Source: Lysobacter sp.
GTDB lineage: Bacteria; Pseudomonadota; Gammaproteobacteria; Xanthomonadales; Xanthomonadaceae
Assembly (NCBI GenBank): GCA_027306995.1
Contig: DAHUXS010000012.1
Span: 62,001 to 126,000, forward strand
Direction: 5' to 3'
DNA: 64,000 nt
In this document: positions 15,514 to 24,174 of the stretch, piece by piece
How the letters are laid out: the number at the start of each line of letters is the position of its first letter
Numbering within the stretch: the first letter of the stretch is position 1
Made by a program: the position numbers and the translations under genes
The notes under the pieces: model-generated
The model's database searches: none
The model's input: only the letters and a program-made list of their open reading frames with translations
Told to the model about the DNA's origin: nothing

Positions 15514-16251
15514 ATGCACCCTCTCGTCCGCTGGTTCCACCAACTCGGCTCACCGCCCTACTTCGACCGTTTCGCCGCGCGCTGGGCGCCGTGGTGCCAC
15601 GGCATCGGCGTGGTGGTGATGGCGATCGCGCTGTGGCTGGCGCTGTTCCGCGTTCCCGCCGATTACCAGCAAGGCGACGCTTTCCGCATCCTCTACGTGC
15701 ACGTGCCGATGGCGTGGATGAGCATGGCGGTCTATCTCGGCATGGCGATCTACGCCGCGATCGCGCTGGTATGGCGGATCAAGCTGGCGGAAATCCTGGC
15801 GATGGCCTGCGCTCCGATCGGCGCGCTCTATACCGGGGTGACCCTGGCCACCGGATCGATCTGGGGCAAGCCGATGTGGGGCACGTGGTGGGACTGGGAT
15901 CCGCGCCTGACCACCGAACTCCTGCTGCTGTTCCTTTATCTCGGCGTGATCGGCCTTTACGCCGCCATCGAGGATCGTCGCCAGGCCGCGCGCGCCGCCG
16001 GCTTCCTCGCCGTGGTCGGCGTGGTGTTGCTACCGATCATCAAGTTCTCGGTGACATGGTGGAACTCGCTGCACCAGGGCAGCACGATTTCGTTGACCGG
16101 CCCCTCGCACATGGACGCCAGCATGCAACTGCCGCTGTGGCTGATGGTGATCGGTATCCATGTCTGGTTCGTCGGCGCATTGCTGGCGCGGGCACGCGCC
16201 GACAACTTGCGTCGCGAAGCCGGCAAGGCCTGGATCACGGAGACGGCATGA
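15514..16251 (+). CDS. ccmC: Heme exporter protein CcmC
   Basis: A 245-residue membrane protein with six spans and the periplasmic tryptophan-rich WWD motif ([18 protein letters not shown]). Flanking histidines are in YVHVPMAW and [10 protein letters not shown]. CcmC presents heme for covalent attachment to CcmE. ccmD starts within its stop codon (ATGA). Confidence 0.96.
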   Translation: MHPLVRWFHQLGSPPYFDRFAARWAPWCHGIGVVVMAIALWLALFRVPADYQQGDAFRILYVHVPMAWMSMAVYLGMAIYAAIALVWRIKLAEILAMACAPIGALYTGVTLATGSIWGKPMWGTWWDWDPRLTTELLLLFLYLGVIGLYAAIEDRRQAARAAGFLAVVGVVLLPIIKFSVTWWNSLHQGSTISLTGPSHMDASMQLPLWLMVIGIHVWFVGALLARARADNLRREAGKAWITETA

Positions 16252-16406
16252 ATTACCAGGGTTACGTCATCTCGGCCTACGCGATCTTCGTGCTGGCGAT
16301 CCTGTGGGATTGGCTGGCGCCGAAACTGCAGATCGCCCGCGCACGCCGCGAAGCGAAACTGCGCGCACGCCGCGACGTCGCACGCAAGGGCGAGGCGCGT
16401 TCGTGA
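16248..16406 (+). CDS. ccmD: Heme exporter protein CcmD
   Basis: A 52-residue protein with one hydrophobic span ([20 protein letters not shown]) and a strongly basic tail ([19 protein letters not shown]), as expected for CcmD, which releases holo-CcmE from CcmABC. It overlaps ccmC by 4 nt (ATGA) and ccmE by 4 nt (GTGA). Confidence 0.93.
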   Translation: MNYQGYVISAYAIFVLAILWDWLAPKLQIARARREAKLRARRDVARKGEARS

Positions 16407-16867
16407 ACCAAGTCCGTCGTCGTCGCCTGATCTTCGTCGGATTGCTGGTGCTGGCCGCCGCGATCGCCGCCGCCCTGATCGCGTTGGCATTGCAACGCAA
16501 CGTCAACTATCTCTACACCCCGACCGATGTCCTCAAGGGCGATGCCGGTGGCCATGCGCGTTTCCGCCTCGGCGGGATGGTCGCGGCTGGTTCGTTCAAG
16601 CGCGCACAGGGATCGATGGAAGCGCATTTCGACGTCGATGACGGCGATGCCAGATTGCCCGTGGTCTACACCGGCATCCTCCCCGATCTGTTCCGCGAGA
16701 AGCAGGCGGTGATCGCCAGCGGTTCGATGAAGGACGGCGTGTTCGTCGCCGACCAGGTACTAGCCAAGCACGACGAGAACTACATGCCCAAGGAAGTGGC
16801 CGACAAGATGGCGGAAGCGCATCGCAAGCATGCGGTGCCCGGCCAGCCGCCGGCGGGCAACAACTGA
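16403..16867 (+). CDS. ccmE: Cytochrome c-type heme chaperone CcmE
   Basis: A 154-residue periplasmic heme chaperone with an N-terminal membrane anchor ([22 protein letters not shown]) and an OB-fold domain. The heme-binding histidine is H123 in [14 protein letters not shown], with the conserved tyrosine 4 residues later. GTG 16403 overlaps the ccmD stop, and the TGA shares a base with the ccmF ATG. Confidence 0.96.
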   Translation: MNQVRRRRLIFVGLLVLAAAIAAALIALALQRNVNYLYTPTDVLKGDAGGHARFRLGGMVAAGSFKRAQGSMEAHFDVDDGDARLPVVYTGILPDLFREKQAVIASGSMKDGVFVADQVLAKHDENYMPKEVADKMAEAHRKHAVPGQPPAGNN

Positions 16868-18789
16868 TGCTGGGCGAACTCGGGCATTACGCCTTGTTGC
16901 TGGCGCTGGTGGTGGCCTGCGTGCAGACGGTGTTGCCGTTGCTCGGCGCGCAACGCGGCCATCGCGACTGGATGGCGGTGGCGCGTCCCGCCGCCTACGC
17001 GCAACTGGCATTGGTCGGGTTCGCCTTCGCCGTGCTGACCTGGGCCTTCGTGGTCCAGGATCGCTCGTTCTCCTACGTCGTCGACAACAGCAACTCGCTG
17101 TTGCCGCTGGTCTATCGCTATACCGCGGTGTGGGGCGCACACGAAGGCTCGCTGCTGCTGTGGCTATTGGTGCTTGCGCTGTGGACCGCCGCGGTCGCGA
17201 CGTTCTCGCGACGCCTGCCGCAGCCGGTGATCGCGCGCGTGCTCGGCGTGCTCGGTGCGGTATCGATCGGTTTCCTCGCCTTGCTGGTATTCACCAGCAG
17301 TCCGTTCACCCGCCTGTTGCCGGCGATGGAAGAAGGCCGCGATCTCAATCCGCTGCTGCAGGATCCGGGCATGGTCATCCATCCGCCGGTGCTCTATTGC
17401 GGCTATGTCGGATTCGCGGTGCCGTTCGCATTCGCGGTCGCCGCGTTGCTCAATCGCCACGTCGACGCGCGCTGGCTGCGCTGGACGCGACCGTGGACAA
17501 ACGTGGCCTGGGGCTTCCTCACGCTCGGCATCGCGCTCGGCAGCATCTGGGCCTATTACGAGCTTGGCTGGGGTGGCTGGTGGTTCTGGGATCCAGTCGA
17601 GAACGCCAGCTTCATGCCGTGGCTGGCCGGCGCGGCGCTGTTGCATTCGCAGGCGGTCACCGAGAAGCGCGGCAGCTTTGCCGCCTGGACCTTGCTGCTG
17701 GCGATCGCCGCGTTCTCGCTGTCGCTGCTCGGCACCTTCCTGGTGCGTTCGGGCGCGATCACCAGCGTGCACGCCTTCGCCGCCGACCCGACGCGTGGCG
17801 TCTTCATCCTCGTCTATCTCGGCGTGGTGATCGGCGGATCATTGCTGCTGTACGCGTTGCGCGCGCCCGACACCACCAGCAATGCCAAGCCGTTCACCTT
17901 CGCTTCGCGCGAGACGCTGCTGCTCGCCAACAACCTGCTGCTGGCCGCGGCCTGCGCGATGGTGCTGATCGGTACGCTCTACCCGATGCTGGCCGACGCA
18001 TTGAACCTCGGCAAGATTTCCGTCGGCCCACCCTACTTCTCGCTGCTGTTCGTGTTGTTGATGGCGCCGCTGGTGCTGTTGCTGCCGTTCGGCCCGTTGA
18101 CGCGCTGGCAGCAGGAACAGCCGAACCGTATCGTCGCGATGCTGCTGCCGTGGGCGGTACTGGCAGTGGTTGCTGCAGCTGTCGCATGGTGGCTGGCGCC
18201 GCAGGGCAAGTCGCGCACCACGCTCGGCGTTCTCGCCGCGGTGTGGCTGTTCGCCGGCACGCTGCGTTTCGCGTGGTCGCGCTTCCAATCGAATGGAAAA
18301 CGCTTCACTGCTGAAATGCTCGGAATGACGCTGGCGCATCTCGGCGTCGCGGTCTTCGTCTCCGGCGCGATGCTGGCCGACGCACTGGTCGAACAACGCG
18401 AAGTCGCGCTGTCGCCGGGGCAATCGTTGCAGCTGCACGGCGAACAATACCGCTTCGATGGCGTCAACGACCACGACGGCCCGAACTACCAGGCCAACAC
18501 CGGCGCGATCACGGTACTGCGCGATGGCCGCATCGTCGCCACGCTCCATCCCGAAAAACGCCATTACGCCAGCGGCGGCCAGGTGATGACCGAAGCCGCG
18601 ATCCACGGCGGCCTGTTCCGCGATCGCTACGTCGCGCTCGGTGAACCGCTGGGCGGCGGCAGCTGGGCCGTGCGCGTGCACAGCAAGCCGATGGTGCGCT
18701 TCATCTGGTCGGGCGCATTGTTGATGGCACTGGGCGCCTTCGTCGCCGCCACCGATCGTCGCTTCCGCCGCAAGGAGGATTCCGCATGA
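16867..18789 (+). CDS. ccmF: Cytochrome c heme lyase subunit CcmF
   Basis: A 640-residue polytopic protein with the WWD motif GGWWFWDPVENASFMPWLAG and conserved histidines (AHEGSLLLWLLVLALW, MVIHPPVLYCGYVG, LLHSQAVTEKRG). CcmF ligates heme from CcmE to apocytochrome c together with CcmH/CcmI. Length is as usual (about 640-660). It overlaps ccmE by 1 nt and ccmG by 4 nt. Confidence 0.97.
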   Translation: MLGELGHYALLLALVVACVQTVLPLLGAQRGHRDWMAVARPAAYAQLALVGFAFAVLTWAFVVQDRSFSYVVDNSNSLLPLVYRYTAVWGAHEGSLLLWLLVLALWTAAVATFSRRLPQPVIARVLGVLGAVSIGFLALLVFTSSPFTRLLPAMEEGRDLNPLLQDPGMVIHPPVLYCGYVGFAVPFAFAVAALLNRHVDARWLRWTRPWTNVAWGFLTLGIALGSIWAYYELGWGGWWFWDPVENASFMPWLAGAALLHSQAVTEKRGSFAAWTLLLAIAAFSLSLLGTFLVRSGAITSVHAFAADPTRGVFILVYLGVVIGGSLLLYALRAPDTTSNAKPFTFASRETLLLANNLLLAAACAMVLIGTLYPMLADALNLGKISVGPPYFSLLFVLLMAPLVLLLPFGPLTRWQQEQPNRIVAMLLPWAVLAVVAAAVAWWLAPQGKSRTTLGVLAAVWLFAGTLRFAWSRFQSNGKRFTAEMLGMTLAHLGVAVFVSGAMLADALVEQREVALSPGQSLQLHGEQYRFDGVNDHDGPNYQANTGAITVLRDGRIVATLHPEKRHYASGGQVMTEAAIHGGLFRDRYVALGEPLGGGSWAVRVHSKPMVRFIWSGALLMALGAFVAATDRRFRRKEDSA

Positions 18790-19331
18790 ACACCCGTCGC
18801 TGGTTGCCGCTGATCGTCTTCGCCGTCCTCGCCGTGTTGCTCGCCGCCGGCGTGTGGATGAGTCGTCGCGCCGATCGCGATGCCCTGCCCTCGCCGCTGA
18901 TCGGCAAGGCCGCGCCGGACTTCGCGTTGCGCGATCTGTTCGATCCCGAACACGTCGTCCGCCTCAAGGACCTCAAGGGCGCACCGTTCGTGCTCAATGT
19001 CTGGGGCAGTTGGTGCGTCGCCTGTCGCGAAGAGCATCCGACGCTGAGCGCCTTCGCCGAAACCAAGCGCGTGCGCGTGGTCGGCTACAACTGGAAGGAC
19101 GACCCCGCCGACGCCAAGCGCTGGCTGGAGCAACTCGGCAATCCGTTCTGGCTGGTGCTGAGCGATCCCGAAGGCAAGACCGCGATCGACCTTGGCGTCT
19201 ACGGCGCACCGGAAACCTACCTGATCGATGCCAAGGGCAACGTGCGATGGAAGCACGTCGGCCCGTTGACGCCGCAGATCATCCACAACGAACTCGAACC
19301 CGCCCTGGCGCTGGCCGAGGCCGCGCGCTGA
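18786..19331 (+). CDS. ccmG: Thiol:disulfide oxidoreductase CcmG (DsbE)
   Basis: A 181-residue membrane-anchored thioredoxin-fold protein. The N-terminal anchor is residues 6-24, followed by GKAAPDFALRDL and active site WGSWCVACREEHP (C77, C80). The cis-proline region GAPETYLIDAKG matches the family. It keeps the CxxCH cysteines of apocytochromes reduced. The active site is WCVAC rather than the more common WCPTC/WCxPC. It overlaps ccmF (ATGA) and ccmH (1 nt). Confidence 0.95.
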   Translation: MNTRRWLPLIVFAVLAVLLAAGVWMSRRADRDALPSPLIGKAAPDFALRDLFDPEHVVRLKDLKGAPFVLNVWGSWCVACREEHPTLSAFAETKRVRVVGYNWKDDPADAKRWLEQLGNPFWLVLSDPEGKTAIDLGVYGAPETYLIDAKGNVRWKHVGPLTPQIIHNELEPALALAEAAR

Positions 19332-19771
19332 TGCGTGGATGGCTGCTCGCGTTGATGCTGCTGTTCGCCGGCGTTGTCTACGCGCAGTCGGAAGCGCCGG
19401 ACGTGCCGCCGACATTCCGGAACGTTGCCGAAGAGCAGCGCTTCCACGCGCTCACCGGCGAACTGCGCTGCGTGATGTGCCAGAACCAGTCGCTGGCCGA
19501 TTCCAACGCGATGGTCGCGCGCGACCTGCGCCGCGAAGTGCTCGGACTGATGCGCGATGGCAAGTCGGACGCCGAGATCAAGCAGTTCCTGGTGCAGCGC
19601 TACGGCGAATTCGTGCTGTACCGGCCGCGGATGGAACGCAGCACCTGGTTGCTGTGGTTCGGCCCGGCATTGCTGGTGCTGGGCGCGGGGATCGGCGTGT
19701 GGCGGATCGTTGCGCGCAACGCCGCGAAAGCGCGCGCGCTGCCACCGCCTAACGACCAAGAGGAATGGTGA
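19331..19771 (+). CDS. ccmH: Cytochrome c maturation protein CcmH (CycL-type)
   Basis: A 146-residue protein with a signal peptide (ending VVYAQS), the LRCVMCQNQSLADSNA redox motif (C47, C50), FLVQRYGEFVLYRP, and one C-terminal membrane span (WLLWFGPALLVLGAGIGVW). It is the short CcmH; the TPR domain is encoded separately as ccmI. The pair reduces apocytochromes and delivers them to CcmF. Confidence 0.95.
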   Translation: MRGWLLALMLLFAGVVYAQSEAPDVPPTFRNVAEEQRFHALTGELRCVMCQNQSLADSNAMVARDLRREVLGLMRDGKSDAEIKQFLVQRYGEFVLYRPRMERSTWLLWFGPALLVLGAGIGVWRIVARNAAKARALPPPNDQEEW

Positions 19772-20769
19772 TGATGATGCCCTTCCTCCCCATCGCGATC
19801 GTCGGATCGTTGCTGGTCCTCGCCTTCGTGTTGCGTCCGTTATGGAAGCAGTCGCGTCCGCTGGTCATCGCGCTCGCTGGCTCGGGCGTGTTCATCGCGC
19901 TCGCCCTCTACTGGTTGCTCGGCACGCCGTTGGCGCTCGATCCGGCGATGCGTCGCGCACCCGCCACCCTCGACGAAGCCGCTTCGCAACTGCAGGCGCG
20001 CCTCGCGCTGGATCCCGCCAATGCCGATGGCTGGCGCGTGCTCGCGCAGATCTATGCAAAACAGAACAATCATGAAAAAGCCGCCGATGCCGCCGGCCGC
20101 GCCGCGACCCTGAGTCCGAACGATCCCGACGTGCTGGTTGCCGCAGCGGAAGCGCGCGCGATGGCCGCGCCGGAACATCGTTTCGACACGCAGGGCCTGG
20201 CTTGGCTCGACGCCGCGATCAAGCGCGACCCACGCCACCAGCGCGCCCTGTGGTTCAAGGGCATCGCCCTGCGCCAGGCCGGTCGCGACGCCGACGCCAT
20301 CGCCACCTGGGAAACGTTGCTGCCGCTGGTCGACGCCAAGGCTGCGGCCGTGCTCGGTGCGCAGATCGATGTCGCACGTACGGCCGCGAAACTTCCGCCG
20401 CGCCCGCAAACAGCGACGGCACAGACCGGCAACGGACTGCACGTCCGCGTGAAGCTGGGCAATGGCGTGGATGTCGCGAAACTCGATCCGTCGACGCCGG
20501 TGTTCGTGATCGCGCGCCAGGTCGGTGGTCCGCCGATGCCGGTCGCGGTCGAGAAACACACGCTCGCCGAACTGCCGCTCGACGTCAGTCTCGATGATCG
20601 CGACAGCCTAATGCCAACAGTGCGCCTGTCCTCGCTCAAGTCGGTGGAAGTGCTGGCGCGCATTTCGCGTTCGGGTTCGGCCACCCGCGGTGACGGCGAC
20701 ATCGAAACCGCCCCGATCCGCATCGACCTGCCTGCATCTGCGCCGGTCCAGCTCGAATTCGGAAAATGA
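19771..20769 (+). CDS. ccmI: Cytochrome c maturation TPR protein CcmI
   Basis: A 332-residue protein with two N-terminal membrane spans (IAIVGSLLVLAFVLRPLW and LVIALAGSGVFIALALYWLLG). A periplasmic TPR domain follows (about residues 60-210, with LDPANADGWRVLAQIYAKQNNHEKA, LSPNDPDVLVAAAEA, DPRHQRALWFKGIALRQAGRDADAI), then a beta-rich C-terminal domain. CcmI binds apocytochrome c tails. The run ATGGTGATGATGATG leaves the start open; 19771 has AGGA at a good distance. Confidence 0.9.
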   Translation: MMMPFLPIAIVGSLLVLAFVLRPLWKQSRPLVIALAGSGVFIALALYWLLGTPLALDPAMRRAPATLDEAASQLQARLALDPANADGWRVLAQIYAKQNNHEKAADAAGRAATLSPNDPDVLVAAAEARAMAAPEHRFDTQGLAWLDAAIKRDPRHQRALWFKGIALRQAGRDADAIATWETLLPLVDAKAAAVLGAQIDVARTAAKLPPRPQTATAQTGNGLHVRVKLGNGVDVAKLDPSTPVFVIARQVGGPPMPVAVEKHTLAELPLDVSLDDRDSLMPTVRLSSLKSVEVLARISRSGSATRGDGDIETAPIRIDLPASAPVQLEFGK

Positions 20770-20833
20770 ACACGTCGCCCCGGCCTTCCCCGGCGGCGCT
20801 AGACTCAACCAGCCACGACGAACCCTGCCCGCC

Positions 20834-21439
20834 ATGACCACCTCCGACGCCACGCTCTGCAGCTTCCCCGGCCGCGATCGCCTGATCGCCGCAGTCGACG
20901 ATGCCGTGACCCATGGCGGTGGCGACCGCGCTGCAATCACCCGCCACCTGCGCGACAACCTGTGTGCGCTGATGAAGGCCGGGAGCGTGGAACTGCCGGC
21001 CTGCGTGTACGAGGCGATTCCCGGCCATTACGCGCGCCGCGAGCTGTACCGCAGCAAGGAACACGGCTATGGCGTGGTGGCGATGACCTGGGCGCCCGGC
21101 CAAGGCACCAAGATCCACGACCACTACGGCATGTGGTGCGTCGAAGGCGTGTGGTCCGGCGATATCGAGATCACCCAGTACGATCTTGCCGAACGTGCCG
21201 GCGACGATTTCCGTTTCGTCCAGTGCGACACCCTGACCGGCAATACCGGTTCCGCCGGTTGCCTGATCCCGCCGCACGAATACCACACCATCCGCAACGC
21301 CAGCGATCGCGACGTCGCGGTGTCGGTGCACATCTACGAGCAGCCGATGACCTGTTGCGGCGTGTTCGAACAGAGCCCGCGCGGCGATGGCTGGCACCAT
21401 TACGTGCGCAAGGAACTGGCGCTCGACGCCGCGGCGTAA
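20834..21439 (+). CDS. Cysteine dioxygenase
   Basis: A 201-residue cupin with every hallmark of cysteine dioxygenase, which oxidises L-cysteine to cysteine sulfinate with non-heme Fe(II). Iron ligands are H95 and H97 (KIHDHYGMWC) and H151 (HTIRN). C102 lies five residues after the second His, where mammalian CDO has the Cys of its Cys-Tyr cross-link. S164-x-H166-x-Y168 matches the SxHxY triad, and Y66-A-R68 the substrate-binding Tyr-Arg pair. Related 3-mercaptopropionate dioxygenases usually lack that Cys and the Arg. It starts 64 nt after ccmI; no sulfur-metabolism partner is adjacent. Confidence 0.88.
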   Translation: MTTSDATLCSFPGRDRLIAAVDDAVTHGGGDRAAITRHLRDNLCALMKAGSVELPACVYEAIPGHYARRELYRSKEHGYGVVAMTWAPGQGTKIHDHYGMWCVEGVWSGDIEITQYDLAERAGDDFRFVQCDTLTGNTGSAGCLIPPHEYHTIRNASDRDVAVSVHIYEQPMTCCGVFEQSPRGDGWHHYVRKELALDAAA

Positions 21440-21494
21440 CTGCCGCATTCAAACAGCCAAACGAAACACCGGCTAACACCGCATCGCAACAAAA

Positions 21495-21523
21495 TTGACT
21501 GTCAGGGCACGCAGGCCTATACG
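21495..21523 (+). promoter_or_regulatory. Sigma-70-type promoter of the small secreted-protein gene
   Basis: TTGACT (21495-21500), a 17-bp spacer and TATACG (21518-21523) lie 33 bp before the ATG at 21557. The match to the housekeeping consensus is good, and a strong terminator closes the unit. Confidence 0.65.
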
Positions 21524-21556
21524 TCTTTGCACCATCCACTCCTGGAAGGTACCCAG

Positions 21557-21913
21557 ATGAAGACCTCGACCACCGTCATGGCGGCGTTTGTCGTTCTGGC
21601 CGGAATCGCTTCGACCGATGCCGCATTCGCACAACATGGCATGCCGAAACAGACCACCGGCATGCGCACGCACCAGACGCCGACCACCATGACTCCGATG
21701 ACCCGGAATGGCCCCGCCATGACCGGCCAGCCGAAACAATCCTGCGGCAGCGCGTCGGCGCCGAATACACCAGGGAACGCGGCGAACGCACCAGGTTCGG
21801 CGTTCAATCCGAATGGCAATGCCGGCAGTCACTACGCCGGGACACAACCGCAAAACTCGCGCAATACCGCCAGCGTTTCCCAATACGATGCGGCCTGCTC
21901 GCATCAACCATGA
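21557..21913 (+). CDS. Small secreted protein, unrecognised
   Basis: A 118-residue protein that I do not recognise. A clear signal peptide (MKTSTTVMAAFVVLAGIASTDAAFA) precedes a mature part rich in Asn, Thr, Pro, Gly, Met and Gln, of low complexity, with two cysteines (in KQSCGSASA and YDAACSHQP). It is likely intrinsically disordered and periplasmic or secreted. The gene has its own promoter, an SD (GGAAGG) and a strong terminator, so it is monocistronic and possibly well expressed. Confidence 0.75.
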   Translation: MKTSTTVMAAFVVLAGIASTDAAFAQHGMPKQTTGMRTHQTPTTMTPMTRNGPAMTGQPKQSCGSASAPNTPGNAANAPGSAFNPNGNAGSHYAGTQPQNSRNTASVSQYDAACSHQP

Positions 21914-21925
21914 TCGCCCCTGAAG

Positions 21926-21953
21926 GGAAAACCCGCCGTTCGGCGGGTTTTCC
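21926..21953. terminator. Strong bidirectional-looking intrinsic terminator
   Basis: A 13-bp perfect stem (GGAAAACCCGCCG / CGGCGGGTTTTCC) with a T-run at each 3' side. It serves the secreted-protein gene ending at 21913 and, on the other strand, the 59-residue gene ending at 21985. Confidence 0.88.
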
Positions 21954-21984
21954 GGGACAGTCGAACTAGTACATCCATCGGTAT

Positions 21985-22164
21985 TCAGCCGATTGCGTAA
22001 CGGCTGGCATCCGCGGTGCCGGCACGACGCACCTGGTACAACGCAAGGCGTGCGGCATTGCTCAGTTGCGTGAAGTATTTGTGGGTAATGACATCTGCGC
22101 CATTGCGTGCGTAATAGCGGCCCCATGCGCGATCGCGTTGAGGGGTGTGATCGAGTCTGTTCAT
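21985..22164 (-). CDS. Small 59-residue hypothetical protein
   Basis: An ORF too short for many gene finders: MNRLDHTPQRDRAWGRYYARN, then GADVITHKYFTQLSNAARLALYQV, ending SRYAIG. It is basic, has no signal peptide or membrane span and reads like a small helical protein. Support is a textbook Shine-Dalgarno (AAGGAG, 6 nt before ATG 22164), normal codon usage and a terminator immediately downstream. Function is unknown. The 139 bp between it and the sigma-factor gene hold no other gene. Confidence 0.72.
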   Translation of the reverse strand: MNRLDHTPQRDRAWGRYYARNGADVITHKYFTQLSNAARLALYQVRRAGTADASRYAIG

Positions 22165-22303
22165 CCTTCACTCCTTGCGATTCATCGCCCGGACGGGTGG
22201 GCGAGCAAGGCCGATGCTAGGCAGGCGTCGGTGAATGCAAAGTAGAGTTGCAGCCAATCGATGCACGATTTTCTTCCGGCATTCACCACGCATTCGACAT
22301 TGT

Positions 22304-23584
22304 CTAGACGGCGTGCAGGCGCGCACCGGAATTCGCGATCAACTTCAACTTCCCTGACAGCAATTCCCGTTCTCTGGCGTTGTGCGTCAGGGCGATCGCG
22401 CGCTCTATCTCGACACGCGCTTCGGGGAATCTGCCCAGCTTCGTCAACAGCTCGCCACGCACGCTGTGCAACAGATGGTTGCCCTCCAGCCCGGAGGCGA
22501 CGGATGGCATATCGAGCGCATCAAGTCCGGCGGTCGGTCCTTGCGCCATGCCGACGGCGACCGCGCGATTCAGCGCCACGACCGGAGACGGCGCGATCTG
22601 CATCAATGCATCGTAGAGAAGAACGATCCGTTCCCAGTCGGTGTCTTCAGCGCTGCGGGCGCGCATGTGGCAGGCGGCAATCGCGGCCTGCAAGGCGTGG
22701 TAACCAGCGCCACCACCGAGTCTTTGCGCATGTTCCAGCGCCACCATTCCCCGTTCGATCTGCGCCTTGTCCCATAGGGAACGATCCTGGTCCGGCAGCA
22801 GGATCGCCTCGCCATCGCTTCCGCGTCGCGCTGCAGTGCGTGCCGCGTTGAGCTCCATCAGCGCCAGCAGTGCATGGACTTCCGACTCGCCGGGCAGCAG
22901 TTGCACCAGCAGGCGACCCAGCCGCAAGGCCTCGTCGCACAGCCTTGTCCGCATCCACTCGTCCCCCGATGTCGCCACATGCCCTTCGTTGAACACCAGG
23001 TAGATCACCGAAAGCACCGACGCGATCCTCGGTTTCAACTCGTCGGCACGTGGCGTCTCGAAGGGCACCTGCGCTTCCGAGAGTGTCTTCTTGGCGCGGA
23101 AAATCCGCTGCCCCATCGTCTTCTCGGGCACCAGGAATGCACGGGCGATTTCCGCAGTCGTCAGGCCACCGATCACGCGCAACGTCAGCGCGATGCGTCC
23201 TTCGACGGGAAGTATCGGATGGCAGGCGGTAAAGACCAGCCGCAACACGTCGTCGTCGATCACCTGATCGAGCGCTCGATCCATCTCCTCGCCAAGCTGT
23301 TCCTGTTGCGCCTCGATCTCGCGCGCGATTTCGCCGTGCTTGGGCATGAGCATGCGGCTGCGCCGCAGGGAGTCGATGGCGCGGCGCTTCGCCGCCGTCA
23401 TCAGCCATGCTCCCGGATTGTCAGGAATGCCCTCCTCCGGCCAGCGCTCGAGGGCGACGACGAGCGCATCCTGCGCGAGTTCTTCCGCAATGCCGATATC
23501 GCGGGTCACGCGTGCGATCGCCGCGATGAGCCGTGTGGATTCGTTCCTCCACACAGCCTCGATCGCGACCACCGCATCACTCAT
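22304..23584 (-). CDS. ECF42-type RNA polymerase sigma factor
   Basis: A 426-residue ECF sigma factor with region 2 (LIAAIARVTRDIGIAEELAQDALVVALERWPEEGIPDNPGAWLMTAAKRRAID) and region 4 (IALTLRVIGGLTTAEIARAFLVPEKTMGQRIFRAKKTL). A C-terminal extension of about 240 residues follows, helical and TPR-like (HALLALMELNAARTAARRG, GYHALQAAIAACHMRA, VALNRAVAVGMAQGPTAGLDALD). That extension and the linkage to a DGPF/YCII protein define the ECF42 group, which lacks a classical anti-sigma factor. The start overlaps the stop of the RibD-like gene (ATGA). Confidence 0.9.
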   Translation of the reverse strand: MSDAVVAIEAVWRNESTRLIAAIARVTRDIGIAEELAQDALVVALERWPEEGIPDNPGAWLMTAAKRRAIDSLRRSRMLMPKHGEIAREIEAQQEQLGEEMDRALDQVIDDDVLRLVFTACHPILPVEGRIALTLRVIGGLTTAEIARAFLVPEKTMGQRIFRAKKTLSEAQVPFETPRADELKPRIASVLSVIYLVFNEGHVATSGDEWMRTRLCDEALRLGRLLVQLLPGESEVHALLALMELNAARTAARRGSDGEAILLPDQDRSLWDKAQIERGMVALEHAQRLGGGAGYHALQAAIAACHMRARSAEDTDWERIVLLYDALMQIAPSPVVALNRAVAVGMAQGPTAGLDALDMPSVASGLEGNHLLHSVRGELLTKLGRFPEARVEIERAIALTHNARERELLSGKLKLIANSGARLHAV

Positions 23585-24162
23585 GCCCGCAGGGGGCCGG
23601 CGAACGTGTAGGTGTTGACGACGATGCCCGTCGGCAACGCCTGCGTCCCGGCCGGCACGAAGGCGCGCGGCGGAGTGCCCTCGGCGAACAGGCGCTTGCC
23701 TTTGCCGAGCAGCACCGGATTGACCAGCAAGATCATTTCATCGACGAGCCCATGTTCAAGCAACGTCGATGTCAGGGTCGAACTACCCGAAACAACCAGG
23801 TCCCTGTCGCCCTTCGCCTTGATGTCACGCACGGCAGAGGCGATGTCCGGCCCGATGCCTTCGAACGGTCCCCATTGCAGGCTCTCGGGCCTGTGGGTCG
23901 CGACATGTTTCGTCGCCGCGTTCAGTCTTTCGGCCATCGGCCCCGGCGCCGTGGGCCAGAAACCGGACCACAGATCGTAGGTGCGACGGCCCAGCAGCAT
24001 GTCGAAATTCTCGCCGTAGATTCCAAGCACGAGGGCCGCACCTTCGGGACTGCGATACGGCGCGGTCCAGTCACCAAACGGGAGATCGCCACCACCGCCC
24101 GGGGCGCCGATTTCGATCACGCCATCGAGCGAAACATGTTCCATGATCCTGAGCTTGCGCAT
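23581..24162 (-). CDS. RibD C-terminal / dihydrofolate-reductase-like protein
   Basis: A 193-residue protein of the RibD_C (DHFR-like) superfamily. It begins MRKLRIMEHVSLDGVIEIGAPG and has DMLLGRRTYDLWSGFWP, KGDRDLVVSGSSTLTSTLLEHGLVDEMILLVNPVLLGKGKRLFAEG. Such proteins are thought to be NADPH-dependent reductases, but standalone members have no defined substrate. It is the middle gene of the ECF42 operon, with a GAGGAG SD. A true folate or riboflavin role is unlikely given the context. Confidence 0.88.
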   Translation of the reverse strand: MRKLRIMEHVSLDGVIEIGAPGGGGDLPFGDWTAPYRSPEGAALVLGIYGENFDMLLGRRTYDLWSGFWPTAPGPMAERLNAATKHVATHRPESLQWGPFEGIGPDIASAVRDIKAKGDRDLVVSGSSTLTSTLLEHGLVDEMILLVNPVLLGKGKRLFAEGTPPRAFVPAGTQALPTGIVVNTYTFAGPLRA

Positions 24163-24174
24163 GATCGATTCTCC

